From Alkaliphilus metalliredigens QYMF (lineage in GTDB: Bacteria > Bacillota > Clostridia > Peptostreptococcales > Natronincolaceae): a DNA stretch of 64,000 nucleotides. The notes under the pieces are model-generated. The model searched no databases, was not told the DNA's origin, and worked only from the letters and a program-made list of their open reading frames with translations. The stretch lies in contig NC_009633.1 in assembly GCF_000016985.1 (NCBI RefSeq), forward strand, positions 2,108,001-2,172,000. Direction: 5' to 3'. The first letter of the stretch is position 1. Every line of letters begins with the position of its first letter. The position numbers were made by a program, and so were the translations under genes. Of this stretch, positions 24,752-32,907 are shown in pieces.

Positions 24752-25996
24752 ATGGCTCATTTATTGATAATCGAAGGCTGGATAAGCGATAGTGGTAATC
24801 TTATTTTACCGTTACTAAATAAAATGGGACATACGTATACTTTTGTGACACGAAATCCGTCACTTTATAAGTCTGCAGATTACGAAGGAGAACATCCACT
24901 TTTTAAAAATGCTGAAAATACAATTGAAGTGGATACAAACAATATTAAAGAATTAATTCTAGCTGTAAAGGATATAAAATTTGACGGTGTCATAACCGCT
25001 TGCGACTATTATTTTGAAGCGGTGCGTAGTGTAGCTAATGAATTTGGTCTTCCATGTCCTCTACCCAATAATTTGAAGCATATACGCCAAAAACATTTAA
25101 TGCGACAAACTTTGGAATCGTCAGACATTGCAAACGTTATATTTCGGCTTGCAAATTCCTGGGAAGAAATAGTAGCCGCAGCCAGGCAAATCGGCTATCC
25201 ACTTATTATAAAGCCAGTTGATTTAGATTCGAGTTCATTTGTACGCCTTATCAAAAATGAGGAAGAATTAAAGGAAGCTTTTGATGCCCTTGAAGAATTC
25301 AGTGTCAATTATAGAGAACAGCCAAGAAATTCTGTGGTTCTATTAGAAGAATTTTTGCCTGGTGAAGAAGTAAGTGTGGAGAGTGTGTCTTTTGAAGGCA
25401 AAACAACTATAATTGGCATAACGGATAAGTCTTTGATAGGCAAACCTTATTTCATAGAAACTGGACATATGTTTCCTGCAAATATGGATGAGAATAAATA
25501 TGAAGAAATTACAGAATATGTTAAAAGTGTCTTAGACGCTGTAGGCTTTGAAAATGGAGTGGCACATACTGAAGTTAAGTTAACAAAGTCAGGCCCAAGA
25601 ATTATTGAAATTAATCCAAGAGTACCTGGTAATTACATTGTTGAGTTAATTGAGCATGTTACGGGTCTGAATCTTTTAAGAATATTTGTTGGACTATCCC
25701 TAGGAGAAAAACCTGAACTTTCAATGACTAACACGGGTATAGTCAGTGCAGCATCGTTATTTTTTATTCCACCACGAGAGGGAACCATTTCTCAGATAAA
25801 AGGAGTAGAATCCCTTAAAGATAACCCGAATATTTTGCGTTACCACATACCGGAGTGCTCAGATCGATATGTTAAACAGCCTATTGACAACACATGCTAT
25901 CTTGGACATGTTATCGCCCAAGATACAGCGGGCTATAGTGCTCGTCAATATGGTGAACAAGCAATAAAACAAATTGAGTTAGTATATAAAAAATAA
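24752..25996 (+). CDS. ATP-grasp ligase 1 in metallophore cluster
   Basis: A 414-residue ATP-grasp protein resembling L-amino-acid ligases and other carboxylate-amine ligases. The N-terminal Rossmann-like part is MAHLLIIEGWISDSGNLILP. ATP-grasp elements are YPLIIKPVDLDSSSFV (ATP-binding Lys), VVLLEEFLPGEEVSVE, and the metal-binding HTEVKLTKSGPRIIEINPRVPG. Such enzymes make an acyl phosphate from a carboxylate and couple it to an amine, forming an amide bond. Start at 24752 follows GAGGAGG; it is a close paralogue of the next gene in length and layout. In this locus it most likely joins an amino acid to the metallophore backbone, which is inference. Confidence 0.8.
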   Translation: MAHLLIIEGWISDSGNLILPLLNKMGHTYTFVTRNPSLYKSADYEGEHPLFKNAENTIEVDTNNIKELILAVKDIKFDGVITACDYYFEAVRSVANEFGLPCPLPNNLKHIRQKHLMRQTLESSDIANVIFRLANSWEEIVAAARQIGYPLIIKPVDLDSSSFVRLIKNEEELKEAFDALEEFSVNYREQPRNSVVLLEEFLPGEEVSVESVSFEGKTTIIGITDKSLIGKPYFIETGHMFPANMDENKYEEITEYVKSVLDAVGFENGVAHTEVKLTKSGPRIIEINPRVPGNYIVELIEHVTGLNLLRIFVGLSLGEKPELSMTNTGIVSAASLFFIPPREGTISQIKGVESLKDNPNILRYHIPECSDRYVKQPIDNTCYLGHVIAQDTAGYSARQYGEQAIKQIELVYKK

Positions 25997-26007
25997 GGAG
26001 AGTTTAT

Positions 26008-27249
26008 ATGGCACATTTATTGATGATTGAAAGTTTTATAGGTGGTAATGCAGTATTACTTCCTAAGTTACTCAAACAGTTGGGGCATACTTACACATTT
26101 ATTACTCGAAGCAAAGGGATTTTCAAGAGTTCTTTTCACTCTAATGAACATGTGGTAATTCAACATGCAGATGAAATAATTGAGGCCAATACTAATGACG
26201 CTTCAGTGGTGTTGGATACCATTTTAGGTAAGAAATTTGATGGTGTCATTACAACATGCGATTATTATATTGAAACAGTGGTGGAAGTTGCCAAGGAATT
26301 GAGTATTCCGTGCCCATTTCCCAAGGCTGTCAAGAACGTAAGGTACAAACAAAAATTACGACAGACATTGGATGCAGCCGGTATTTCTAATCCACAGTAT
26401 GGTTTAGCCTATAATTGGGATGAGGTATTATTGGTGGCAAAAAATATCGGATATCCGGTTGTATTGAAGCCGGTGGATCTTTCTTCTAGTGCCTACGTTC
26501 GACTAATTAGAAGCGAAGAGGATTTACGAGATGCTTATCATCAGCTTAATGCTTTCCCAATAAATTGGAGAGATCAAGAACGAGATTGTACGTATCTTTT
26601 GGAAAAATACATGGAAGGCAACGAAGTGAGCGTAGAAGCCGTAACATTTAATGGAGAAACAACGATTATTGGAATTACACAGAAATCCTTAATGGGAGCG
26701 CCTTATTTTATAGAGGATGCCCACATGTTTCCAGCAAATATATCACATGATATGAAGTTGAAAATCTCAGGTTATGTGGTAAAGGCATTACAAGCTGCGG
26801 GATATGATTATGGAGTGAGTCACACTGAAGTAAAGCTTACAGATGCAGGTCCTAGAATTGTCGAAATTAATCCAAGAGTTGCTGGTGATTATATTGCAGA
26901 AATAATCAAATTAGTATGCAACGTTGATATATTGCGTGCTTTTGTGGATCTTTCTATTGGAATAGAACCAAGTATTACTAAGAAAGAAACTGGTATTTCT
27001 AGTGCTTGCGTTAGGTTTTTAACTCCACATCGCGGTGGAAAAATAGTGAATATTGTAGGTGTTGACACTTTAGCATCGGATTCACATATTGATTCCTTTA
27101 AAGTGGAGGATTGTATTGGCAAAACTGTTGGTGATCCTATTGATAATGCAGGGAGAATCGGGTGGATCATTACGAAAGATACAGAAGGATATAATGCGAT
27201 GAATTATGCATATGAAGCGATGGAGCACATTAAGCTGACTTTTGAATAA
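26008..27249 (+). CDS. ATP-grasp ligase 2 in metallophore cluster
   Basis: A 413-residue paralogue of the upstream gene, 11 bases downstream. Shared landmarks are the opening MAHLLMIESFIGGNAVLLP, YPVVLKPVDLSSSAYV, YLLEKYMEGNEVSVEAVTFNG and HTEVKLTDAGPRIVEINPRVAG. Both keep the Glu and Asn expected for Mg-ATP, so both look active. A tandem pair suggests two successive amide-bond steps, or a heteromeric ligase; the differences are spread along the length, suggesting the duplication is old. Ribosome site AAGGAGAG. Confidence 0.8.
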   Translation: MAHLLMIESFIGGNAVLLPKLLKQLGHTYTFITRSKGIFKSSFHSNEHVVIQHADEIIEANTNDASVVLDTILGKKFDGVITTCDYYIETVVEVAKELSIPCPFPKAVKNVRYKQKLRQTLDAAGISNPQYGLAYNWDEVLLVAKNIGYPVVLKPVDLSSSAYVRLIRSEEDLRDAYHQLNAFPINWRDQERDCTYLLEKYMEGNEVSVEAVTFNGETTIIGITQKSLMGAPYFIEDAHMFPANISHDMKLKISGYVVKALQAAGYDYGVSHTEVKLTDAGPRIVEINPRVAGDYIAEIIKLVCNVDILRAFVDLSIGIEPSITKKETGISSACVRFLTPHRGGKIVNIVGVDTLASDSHIDSFKVEDCIGKTVGDPIDNAGRIGWIITKDTEGYNAMNYAYEAMEHIKLTFE

Positions 27250-27286
27250 AGTTACAGCACAATCTTAGAAGAGATAAGGTGGTAAT

Positions 27287-28639
27287 TTGGAATTAAGTGA
27301 AAGAAAATATGATTTAACAGAAGGTGTCGTCTGGCAGAGAGTGTTAATGTTCGCCATGCCAATATTATTTGGCATCCTATTACAATCTCTGTACACAACG
27401 GTGGATGCAATTATTATAGGACGATTTGCTGGTAAAGAAGCTTTGGCTGCTATAGAATCTGTTTATACTCTTACAAAATTGCCAGTTAATTTTTTTGTAG
27501 GAATTTCCTCTGGTGCAACAATTATCATATCTCAATACTTTGGTGCAAAAAAAATGGAAAAGTTATCGAATGCTTGCCATACAGCGATAATATTTGCACT
27601 TATTGGGGGATTTGTATTATCAATCATAGCTATCTTCATATCACCATTTTTCATAAATCTACTAAAGGTACCAAAAGGTATTTACGACGATGCGCTTATA
27701 TATGTAATTATTTTTTTCAGCGGTATGGCTGCATCGATGACCTACAATATTGGTGCAGGAATTTTCAGAGCTGTAGGAAATTCTAAAACACCATTTTACT
27801 TTTTAATTATCGCCAACATAATAAACATAGCTTTAGATCTATTGTTTATAGCCGTATTCGACCTTGGTGTCGTAGGTGCGGGTTTAGCCACGGTAATATC
27901 TCAATTTTTATGTGCTATTCTAGTGGTTATATCTCTGATAAGAACGGAGTTGCCTTGCAAGATATATCTCCGTAAAATACGTTTACATAAACTGCATGTA
28001 GAAGAGTTTATTAAACTAGGATTACCTGTTGGAATTCAGTCTACACTATATCCAATTTCAAACATGATTATACAAACCAGAATAAATTCATTTGGCATTA
28101 ACAGCATTGCCGCTTGGGCGGTATGTGGTAAACTAGATTTTTTGGTTTGGTATATATCGGATGCCTTTTGTACTACTATTTCAACTTTTGTTGCACAGAA
28201 CTATGGTGCACAAAAATATGATCGTGCAACTAAGGGTGTGCGTGTTGGCGCTATCATATCATTATTATTAGTTTCCCTTGTGAGTTGTATTCTTTATATT
28301 TGGAATGTACCGCTGGGTCGTTTGCTTATAGAGGATAGCGATGTCATTGCAATTACTTCTGAAATTATGCATTTTCTCGCCCCTCTCTATGTTCTGTATG
28401 TTTTAGGTGCAGTTTTGCCTGGTGCGATACGTGGTACTGGAGAGTCTGTCAAGCCAATGTTCATAACGCTCTTTGGTTCATGTTTTTCCCGAATTTTATG
28501 GATATTGTTCGTGGTTCCTTTTCATCCAACATTAATGATGGTGTTAAGTTGCTATCCTGTATCTTGGGCAATAACATCATTGTTATACTTAATATTTTAT
28601 TCAAACGTAAGCGTCAAACCCAACCCACATTTTAACTGA
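27287..28639 (+). CDS. MATE family efflux transporter, probable metallophore exporter
   Basis: A 450-residue inner-membrane MATE (NorM/DinF-superfamily) protein with about 12 hydrophobic segments. Characteristic stretches include ALAAIESVYTLTKLPVNFFVGISSGATIIISQYFGAKKMEKL in the first half and AAWAVCGKLDFLVWYISDAFCTTISTFVAQNYGAQ in the second. Starts at TTG (27287) behind AAGGTGG. As last gene of the run, 37 bases after the second ligase, it is the natural candidate to secrete the chelator; S. aureus uses an MFS protein (CntE) for this. A function in drug efflux unrelated to the locus is possible but less likely. Confidence 0.82.
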   Translation: MELSERKYDLTEGVVWQRVLMFAMPILFGILLQSLYTTVDAIIIGRFAGKEALAAIESVYTLTKLPVNFFVGISSGATIIISQYFGAKKMEKLSNACHTAIIFALIGGFVLSIIAIFISPFFINLLKVPKGIYDDALIYVIIFFSGMAASMTYNIGAGIFRAVGNSKTPFYFLIIANIINIALDLLFIAVFDLGVVGAGLATVISQFLCAILVVISLIRTELPCKIYLRKIRLHKLHVEEFIKLGLPVGIQSTLYPISNMIIQTRINSFGINSIAAWAVCGKLDFLVWYISDAFCTTISTFVAQNYGAQKYDRATKGVRVGAIISLLLVSLVSCILYIWNVPLGRLLIEDSDVIAITSEIMHFLAPLYVLYVLGAVLPGAIRGTGESVKPMFITLFGSCFSRILWILFVVPFHPTLMMVLSCYPVSWAITSLLYLIFYSNVSVKPNPHFN

Positions 28640-28674
28640 TTGCCAATCATGAGATAATTCTTCTGAAAAGTAGG

Positions 28675-29062
28675 ATGCTCATCATGAGTAATAATGAAAT
28701 TATATCGATGTGGACGGAGTGTATCGAAGCATATCGATCAAGGGGCTTATCAGCAAAAAAGTGGAGTGAAGCAAATCAAGTTAATTTTCATGCCTTGAAC
28801 TATTGGGTACGAAAGCTTAAGAAAGAGGCTTCTAAGATTGATCAAAAGCAATGGTTATCTGTGGAAATCCCCGATTATAAAAAAGACATATTAAAGCCTT
28901 ATTTATTTAATGGTTTTTTGCTTCATTATAAACGCCTTGAAAAAGGGACATTTAAGTGGCTAGATGGTACCACGGGAACATCTATTGGTATTGGTAATCG
29001 AGAACTTAGGTAGGTTATTAGATGGCTTCAATATTCATCAACAAATTGGCCACAAAGAATAA
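28675..29062 (+). pseudogene. IS66-family remnant (tnpA-tnpB fusion by deletion)
   Basis: The first 50 residues (NNEIISMWTECIEAYRSRGLSAKKWSEA...NYWVRKLKKE) match the IS66 accessory protein TnpA. The frame then jumps into a TnpB-like end, LLHYKRLEKGTFKW, and after a frameshift near 29010 continues RLLDGFNIHQQIGHKE to about 29062. The middle of both genes and the DDE transposase are missing. So this is a dead scar of an IS66 element at the right border of the metallophore genes. Confidence 0.78.
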
Positions 29063-29216
29063 GTGTGCACTTTAAGAACAACAAATCTAAGAGTTCACTG
29101 CAAAAGTGACATGGTATAACCTATGCTGCTTGTGAAGGTTTTTTGCACCCAATTGTACGTCAAAATTTAATATAGGCAAATTTAGGCTAGTGGTTATTGT
29201 GATCTCTGGCTTTTTT
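29063..29216. other. Non-coding spacer between IS66 and intron relics
   Basis: Nothing protein-like. It probably contains further IS66 or insertion-site remnants; I see no clear repeat. Confidence 0.3.
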
Positions 29217-29980
29217 GTACGACAGGCAGTCGCACATTCATAAGCCATAGCTTATGGAATTCTAAGTGTTAAAAACAGCGACTATGATACTAAATGCAGT
29301 AAAAACGAGTCAAGAGTTTGGGCGATTAAGAGGTCTCGAAGGTGAAAGTCCTTCCCTAGGAGTGCCGATACAACCTAGGAAGCCTAGTCTAGGGCAATGT
29401 CGTGAGGTTTTGTCTGAAGGAGACGTGGAAAACCGAGAGGTCCATAGGCGGACTAGCAGACCGAAATACAGAGGTGTGAAGCACAGGTGGCGGGGGAAAT
29501 TGACGACTATGCGAAAAGAATGGGAAGTCAATAATTTTAATTCAATGAATCAGCCGAATTAAAATAGTTTATCATGTGTAATGACAACGGCAAAGCTACG
29601 TTAGTAAAAACGAACCGGAAGAACACAAGAAAGGTGAAGGATAATAAATGAATTAGGAATTGAAACTCAAAGTGCATAGCATTTATGGACAACTTTTAGT
29701 TGAAAGAAAGTTAATGCAAGATAGAAACAAGTTAAAGATAACAAAGGCTGTGGAGGGATAGATGGCGAAACAATTGAAACTTTCTCAGCAAAAGAAGATC
29801 GAAAAACTAAAAGAAAAAGGACAGGAATACTATACTCCTGACCTTATATCCAAAATAGACGCAATGAAAGTTCTTACAAAACATTGATTCATTTAAAACA
29901 CGTTGGTAAGCCCTATGCCTTAGTAGGGCACGTGCAGTTTGATAAGGGGGTAGCTATGAAAATAGTTACCCTACTTTATT
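29217..29980 (+). mobile_element. Degenerate group II intron
   Basis: The 5' end GTACGAC-AGGCA-GTCGCAC is close to the GUGYG start of group II introns. Domain I-like text follows, including GGTGAAAGTCC near 29340 and GAAAACCGAGAGGTCC near 29428. Around 29660-29790 broken frames read LKVHSIYGQLLVERKL, then VKDNKGCGGIDGETIE, the N-terminus of an intron reverse transcriptase; the rest is deleted. The 3' end keeps a domain V-like hairpin (GCCCTATGCCTTAGTAGGGCACGTG, split here by its loop) at about 29910-29937. A domain VI-like stem GGGTAGCTAT/ATAGTTACCC lies at 29948-29971, ending CTACTTTAT near 29980. It cannot be autonomous. It abuts the transglycosylase repeat at 29996. Confidence 0.72.
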
Positions 29981-29995
29981 GGAGAGGAGAAGGAA

Positions 29996-30393
29996 TTTTT
30001 AATCTTCATAAAGCCATAGGTAGGTATAATAAGTGTTTCTCACCTTAGTAATATATCGTCTTGTTTCCATAAAGGCAATGGAAGTCGGAAATCCTTCTGG
30101 TGTTGATCCTATGGAAGTTCCACTCCACTTTCTAACATTACCTGGGCCACCATTATAGGCTGCCAGAGCTTTATCTATATCTCCTGAAAACATATTTAAC
30201 ATAGAACGCAGGTAAAAGGTTCCAAAGCGAATATTTTTTTCTGGATTTAACATATCCTCATTCGTATAGCTAACCCTTAATCTATTGGCTATATCCTCAC
30301 CGGTGGCTGGCATAATCTGCATTAGTCCTTGGGCTCCTGCTATTGAAAAAACATCTGGCCTGTAATGACTTTCCTCCCTCATAACTGCCCAAA
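29996..30393. repeat. Direct-repeat copy 2 (3' end of the intact transglycosylase gene)
   Basis: Gap-free match to 13769-14166. Homology stops sharply after the shared AACTGCCCAAA, where copy 1 switches to ABC-exporter sequence and copy 2 continues into the rest of the gene. The offset is 16,227 bases, so the two copies bracket a segment of about 16.2 kb. Confidence 0.9.
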
Positions 30394-31759
30394 TTAAGTA
30401 TGGATCTATCTCAAACTCTTCTGCAGCAGCTAAAACTTCATTTTCAAAGGGTTTTTGGTAGGTTAATTCATATGCCTGACGGCTATTTTTTTCTCTTAAA
30501 GCCCTGATCCCCCACCTTACAGACATATAATACTGTCCTTGCTGTTGATACCACACTCCCAAGCCAAGCTTTTCTGCATTAGTTGCATGCTTTTCACCTA
30601 TTGCCTTTTCTATTGCCGCCATTTGGTCTTCTTCTGCTTCTTCATAATCCTCAACCCTACTTAGAAATTCTGGAAGCATATAGTCCACATCTACCAAAAC
30701 ATCCCAGATAGGTTCTTTTCCTAAAGTCACCATCCATGCAGGCGAATTTTCTAATACCTTCAACAATTCACTAGCAATTGGTTGACTCAATTGATTTTGA
30801 AGAATATAAGCACGATAGGCGGCATCTTCCTGATAAGAGCTTTCTTCCTTAGCTAATTCATAATAGACATGTAAGGCTTCCTCTTGCTTATTTAAATCAT
30901 CTAAAATTCTTGCTCCTCGCCAACGGGACATAGGAGAATCGCTTTCGATAAAGGCTGCAGCTGCTTCCTCAAGCTGACCATTTTCCTGCATTAAAATACC
31001 TAGACGATATGCTCCTGTTTTTCCTAAATCCTTATATGTTTTCATTGCTTGATTTTTTTTACCAACAGCCTCAAGGCTACGACCATACCACCATCTGAGG
31101 TTTAAGTCTGTATCATCATTATCAATCATTTCCTCCATGAGATCTAAGGCCCTGCTATATTCTCCCGAATCAGCTAATACTAGGGCATGTAGTTTGTTTA
31201 AATCCTCTTCAGCAGTATCTGGAATATTTTCCTCTAAAAAATCAAGGGCTTCGTTGAGATGATCTCCTTCTAAAAGCATATCTGCTATGACGGAATTTTC
31301 TATACCTATTTCAATCATAGATTCGATTGCTTTATAATCTGGAATCATCTTTTGAAATATTTCTTTAGCTCCTTGAGAGTCACCTCTTAGATATAGGGTT
31401 TCTGCTAGTTTTAATTGTATGTCTTTATCTTCATATAAACTTAATGATTTTTGATAAAAAGCCGCGGGATTTTCTCCCTTTTTCTCATGCAATTCTGCTA
31501 AAATGAGGTTAGCCATGTATCCTATTGCAGTCATTTCCTCTGCTAGAATACGTAGAGCGGCTTCACCATTTGCTGTATGATCTGTTTTAAGTATTTCAAG
31601 TAGATCAAGTTTTTCAAGTGGTGTGTTAGCTTGCTCCAAATAAGCATATGCCTCTGGATAATTGTCTGTAAGCGTAGTATCTGTAGGAAATACCAATTGA
31701 AAAGAAAATACAGCTAATAATAAGAGTAAACACATAGAAGTCCAAATCATTTTTTTCAT
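29999..31759 (-). CDS. Soluble-type lytic murein transglycosylase (TPR + SLT domain)
   Basis: A 586-residue exported enzyme. An N-terminal hydrophobic signal (MKKMIWTSMCLLLLLAVFSF) is followed by about 420 residues of tetratricopeptide-like helical repeats (many A-x-x-Y/L-x-x-G units). The C-terminal SLT domain carries the catalytic Glu in WAVMREESHYRPD, GLMQIMPATG and AYNGGPGNVRKW. It cleaves the glycan backbone of peptidoglycan with formation of 1,6-anhydromuramic ends. Start at 31759 is preferred over the TTG at 31777; GGGGGG lies 10 bases upstream. Its last third of a kilobase is duplicated at 13.8 kb. The intron relic lies just beyond its stop. Confidence 0.9.
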   Translation of the reverse strand: MKKMIWTSMCLLLLLAVFSFQLVFPTDTTLTDNYPEAYAYLEQANTPLEKLDLLEILKTDHTANGEAALRILAEEMTAIGYMANLILAELHEKKGENPAAFYQKSLSLYEDKDIQLKLAETLYLRGDSQGAKEIFQKMIPDYKAIESMIEIGIENSVIADMLLEGDHLNEALDFLEENIPDTAEEDLNKLHALVLADSGEYSRALDLMEEMIDNDDTDLNLRWWYGRSLEAVGKKNQAMKTYKDLGKTGAYRLGILMQENGQLEEAAAAFIESDSPMSRWRGARILDDLNKQEEALHVYYELAKEESSYQEDAAYRAYILQNQLSQPIASELLKVLENSPAWMVTLGKEPIWDVLVDVDYMLPEFLSRVEDYEEAEEDQMAAIEKAIGEKHATNAEKLGLGVWYQQQGQYYMSVRWGIRALREKNSRQAYELTYQKPFENEVLAAAEEFEIDPYLIWAVMREESHYRPDVFSIAGAQGLMQIMPATGEDIANRLRVSYTNEDMLNPEKNIRFGTFYLRSMLNMFSGDIDKALAAYNGGPGNVRKWSGTSIGSTPEGFPTSIAFMETRRYITKVRNTYYTYLWLYED

Positions 31760-31920
31760 TGTCAAAAATCCCCCCAAAACATCCTAGTTTATATATAATT
31801 CTACATAGGAACACAAATATCCTGTTAAATATAACTACCATTTATCACTACTTTTTAAACTCGTTGAAGTAGTTAGATAATCAATTAACCAAACAAACTG
31901 AAGGGAATTTTAGTATACAG

Positions 31921-31955
31921 TTAAAAACCTGACATGGATTTTGTCAGGTTTTTAA
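31921..31955. terminator. Bidirectional terminator after the cupin gene
   Basis: A perfect 13-bp stem, 31921-31933 with 31943-31955, flanked by A and T runs on both sides. It ends the minus-strand cupin transcript, and is followed at once by a group II intron 5' relic, the favoured kind of insertion site for class C introns. Confidence 0.85.
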
Positions 31956-31961
31956 CTGTAT

Positions 31962-32012
31962 GTGTGCCCAGCATGGGCGCTTACTCATCGATGAAAGTCC
32001 GATACAGTACTG
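31962..32012 (+). mobile_element. 5' relic of a class C-type group II intron
   Basis: GTGTGCCCAGCATGGGCGC (31962 onward) followed by GATGAAAGTCCGATAC is the typical start of bacterial class C group II introns. Only about 50 bases remain before the cupin coding end. It lies six bases after a terminator stem, which is how class C introns choose sites. Confidence 0.65.
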
Positions 32013-32026
32013 AGAAATTTTGGAAT

Positions 32027-32611
32027 CTAATGGCAGTGATGATCTTCATCAGCTTCTGCATCTGCTTTTGTTTCATGAACCGTGCCATGGGGATGCTCAG
32101 GCGGCGCATAAATAGAGTACAATTTAAGCGGTTTACAGCCTGTATTAATCAGATTATGCCATTTACCAGCGGGTATAAATATTGCATAATCATCATAGAC
32201 TTTTTCTTGGAAATCTAGCATATCCTTTTTATCTCCCATCTTAACAATCCCTTGACCTTGTTCAATACGTATGAATTGATCATGATCATGATGAACTTCT
32301 AAACCGATGTCATCCCCAGGATTAATGCTCATTAAGGTAAGTTGTAGATATTCTCCTGTCCATAAAGCGGTACGGAAAGTATTATTTTGCTTAGTCGCCT
32401 CCTGGATATTAAGGACAAAGGGTTCTGGTCCATAATCTTTTAATTTAATACAGTGCTTTGGAGGGCCTGGGTGATACATTGGTGGGTTACCCCAGTAAGG
32501 GTATGGATAGGTTCCATAAATATGATACAGAGTATATGGGTCATACATAGGTGTATCAGCATAATAAGGATATGGTTGGTAAGTATTATTCACAGTGATC
32601 ATTCCTTTCAT
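32027..32611 (-). CDS. Cupin-domain protein with Tyr/Pro-rich N-terminus
   Basis: A 194-residue protein. Residues 1-50 are rich in Tyr and Pro (YQPYPYYADTPMYDPYTLYHIYGTYPYPYWG), a pattern seen in spore-coat-associated proteins. Residues 65-175 form a single cupin: motif 1 is GLEVHHDHDQFIRIEQGQG with the metal-binding His and Glu, motif 2 ends FIPAGKWHNLINTG. The C-terminus is acidic and His-rich (DEDHHCH). It may be a metal-dependent sugar isomerase-like or structural spore protein. The start is uncertain: the ATG at 32611 lacks a good ribosome site, while a GTG about 18 bases later follows AAAGGA. Confidence 0.75.
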   Translation of the reverse strand: MKGMITVNNTYQPYPYYADTPMYDPYTLYHIYGTYPYPYWGNPPMYHPGPPKHCIKLKDYGPEPFVLNIQEATKQNNTFRTALWTGEYLQLTLMSINPGDDIGLEVHHDHDQFIRIEQGQGIVKMGDKKDMLDFQEKVYDDYAIFIPAGKWHNLINTGCKPLKLYSIYAPPEHPHGTVHETKADAEADEDHHCH

Positions 32612-32907
32612 TGGATTTACAATATCCTATGCTTTATGTTTAGAGAAGGTGTTCGTATCCACAGGAATACACTATTCCAAATTCATCACTTTTTATTGTT
32701 TATCTATGGCACAGACTTTAAACGGAAACAAGAAAAACCAATCAATTTAGGATCTAATCATTGAAATTATAAAATAGTAGCAAAGTTAAAGGGAATTTAT
32801 TGTAATATAGAGAATAGTTTTAAGAGGCAGTTGATGAAGTTCAAGTAATTAAACGGAAGAATTTGCTACATGTCATCATGGTGTAAAGATAACGAGGGGG
32901 TGCTATT
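32612..32907. other. Divergent intergenic region
   Basis: About 300 bases between the cupin gene and the sigma-54 activator gene. It must hold both promoters. I see no repeat or convincing -35/-10 pair. Confidence 0.3.

Noticed and set aside
29266-29562. 98-codon ORF in the intron relic
   Set aside because: It lies in domain I-like RNA text of the group II intron; structure-bearing RNA, not protein.
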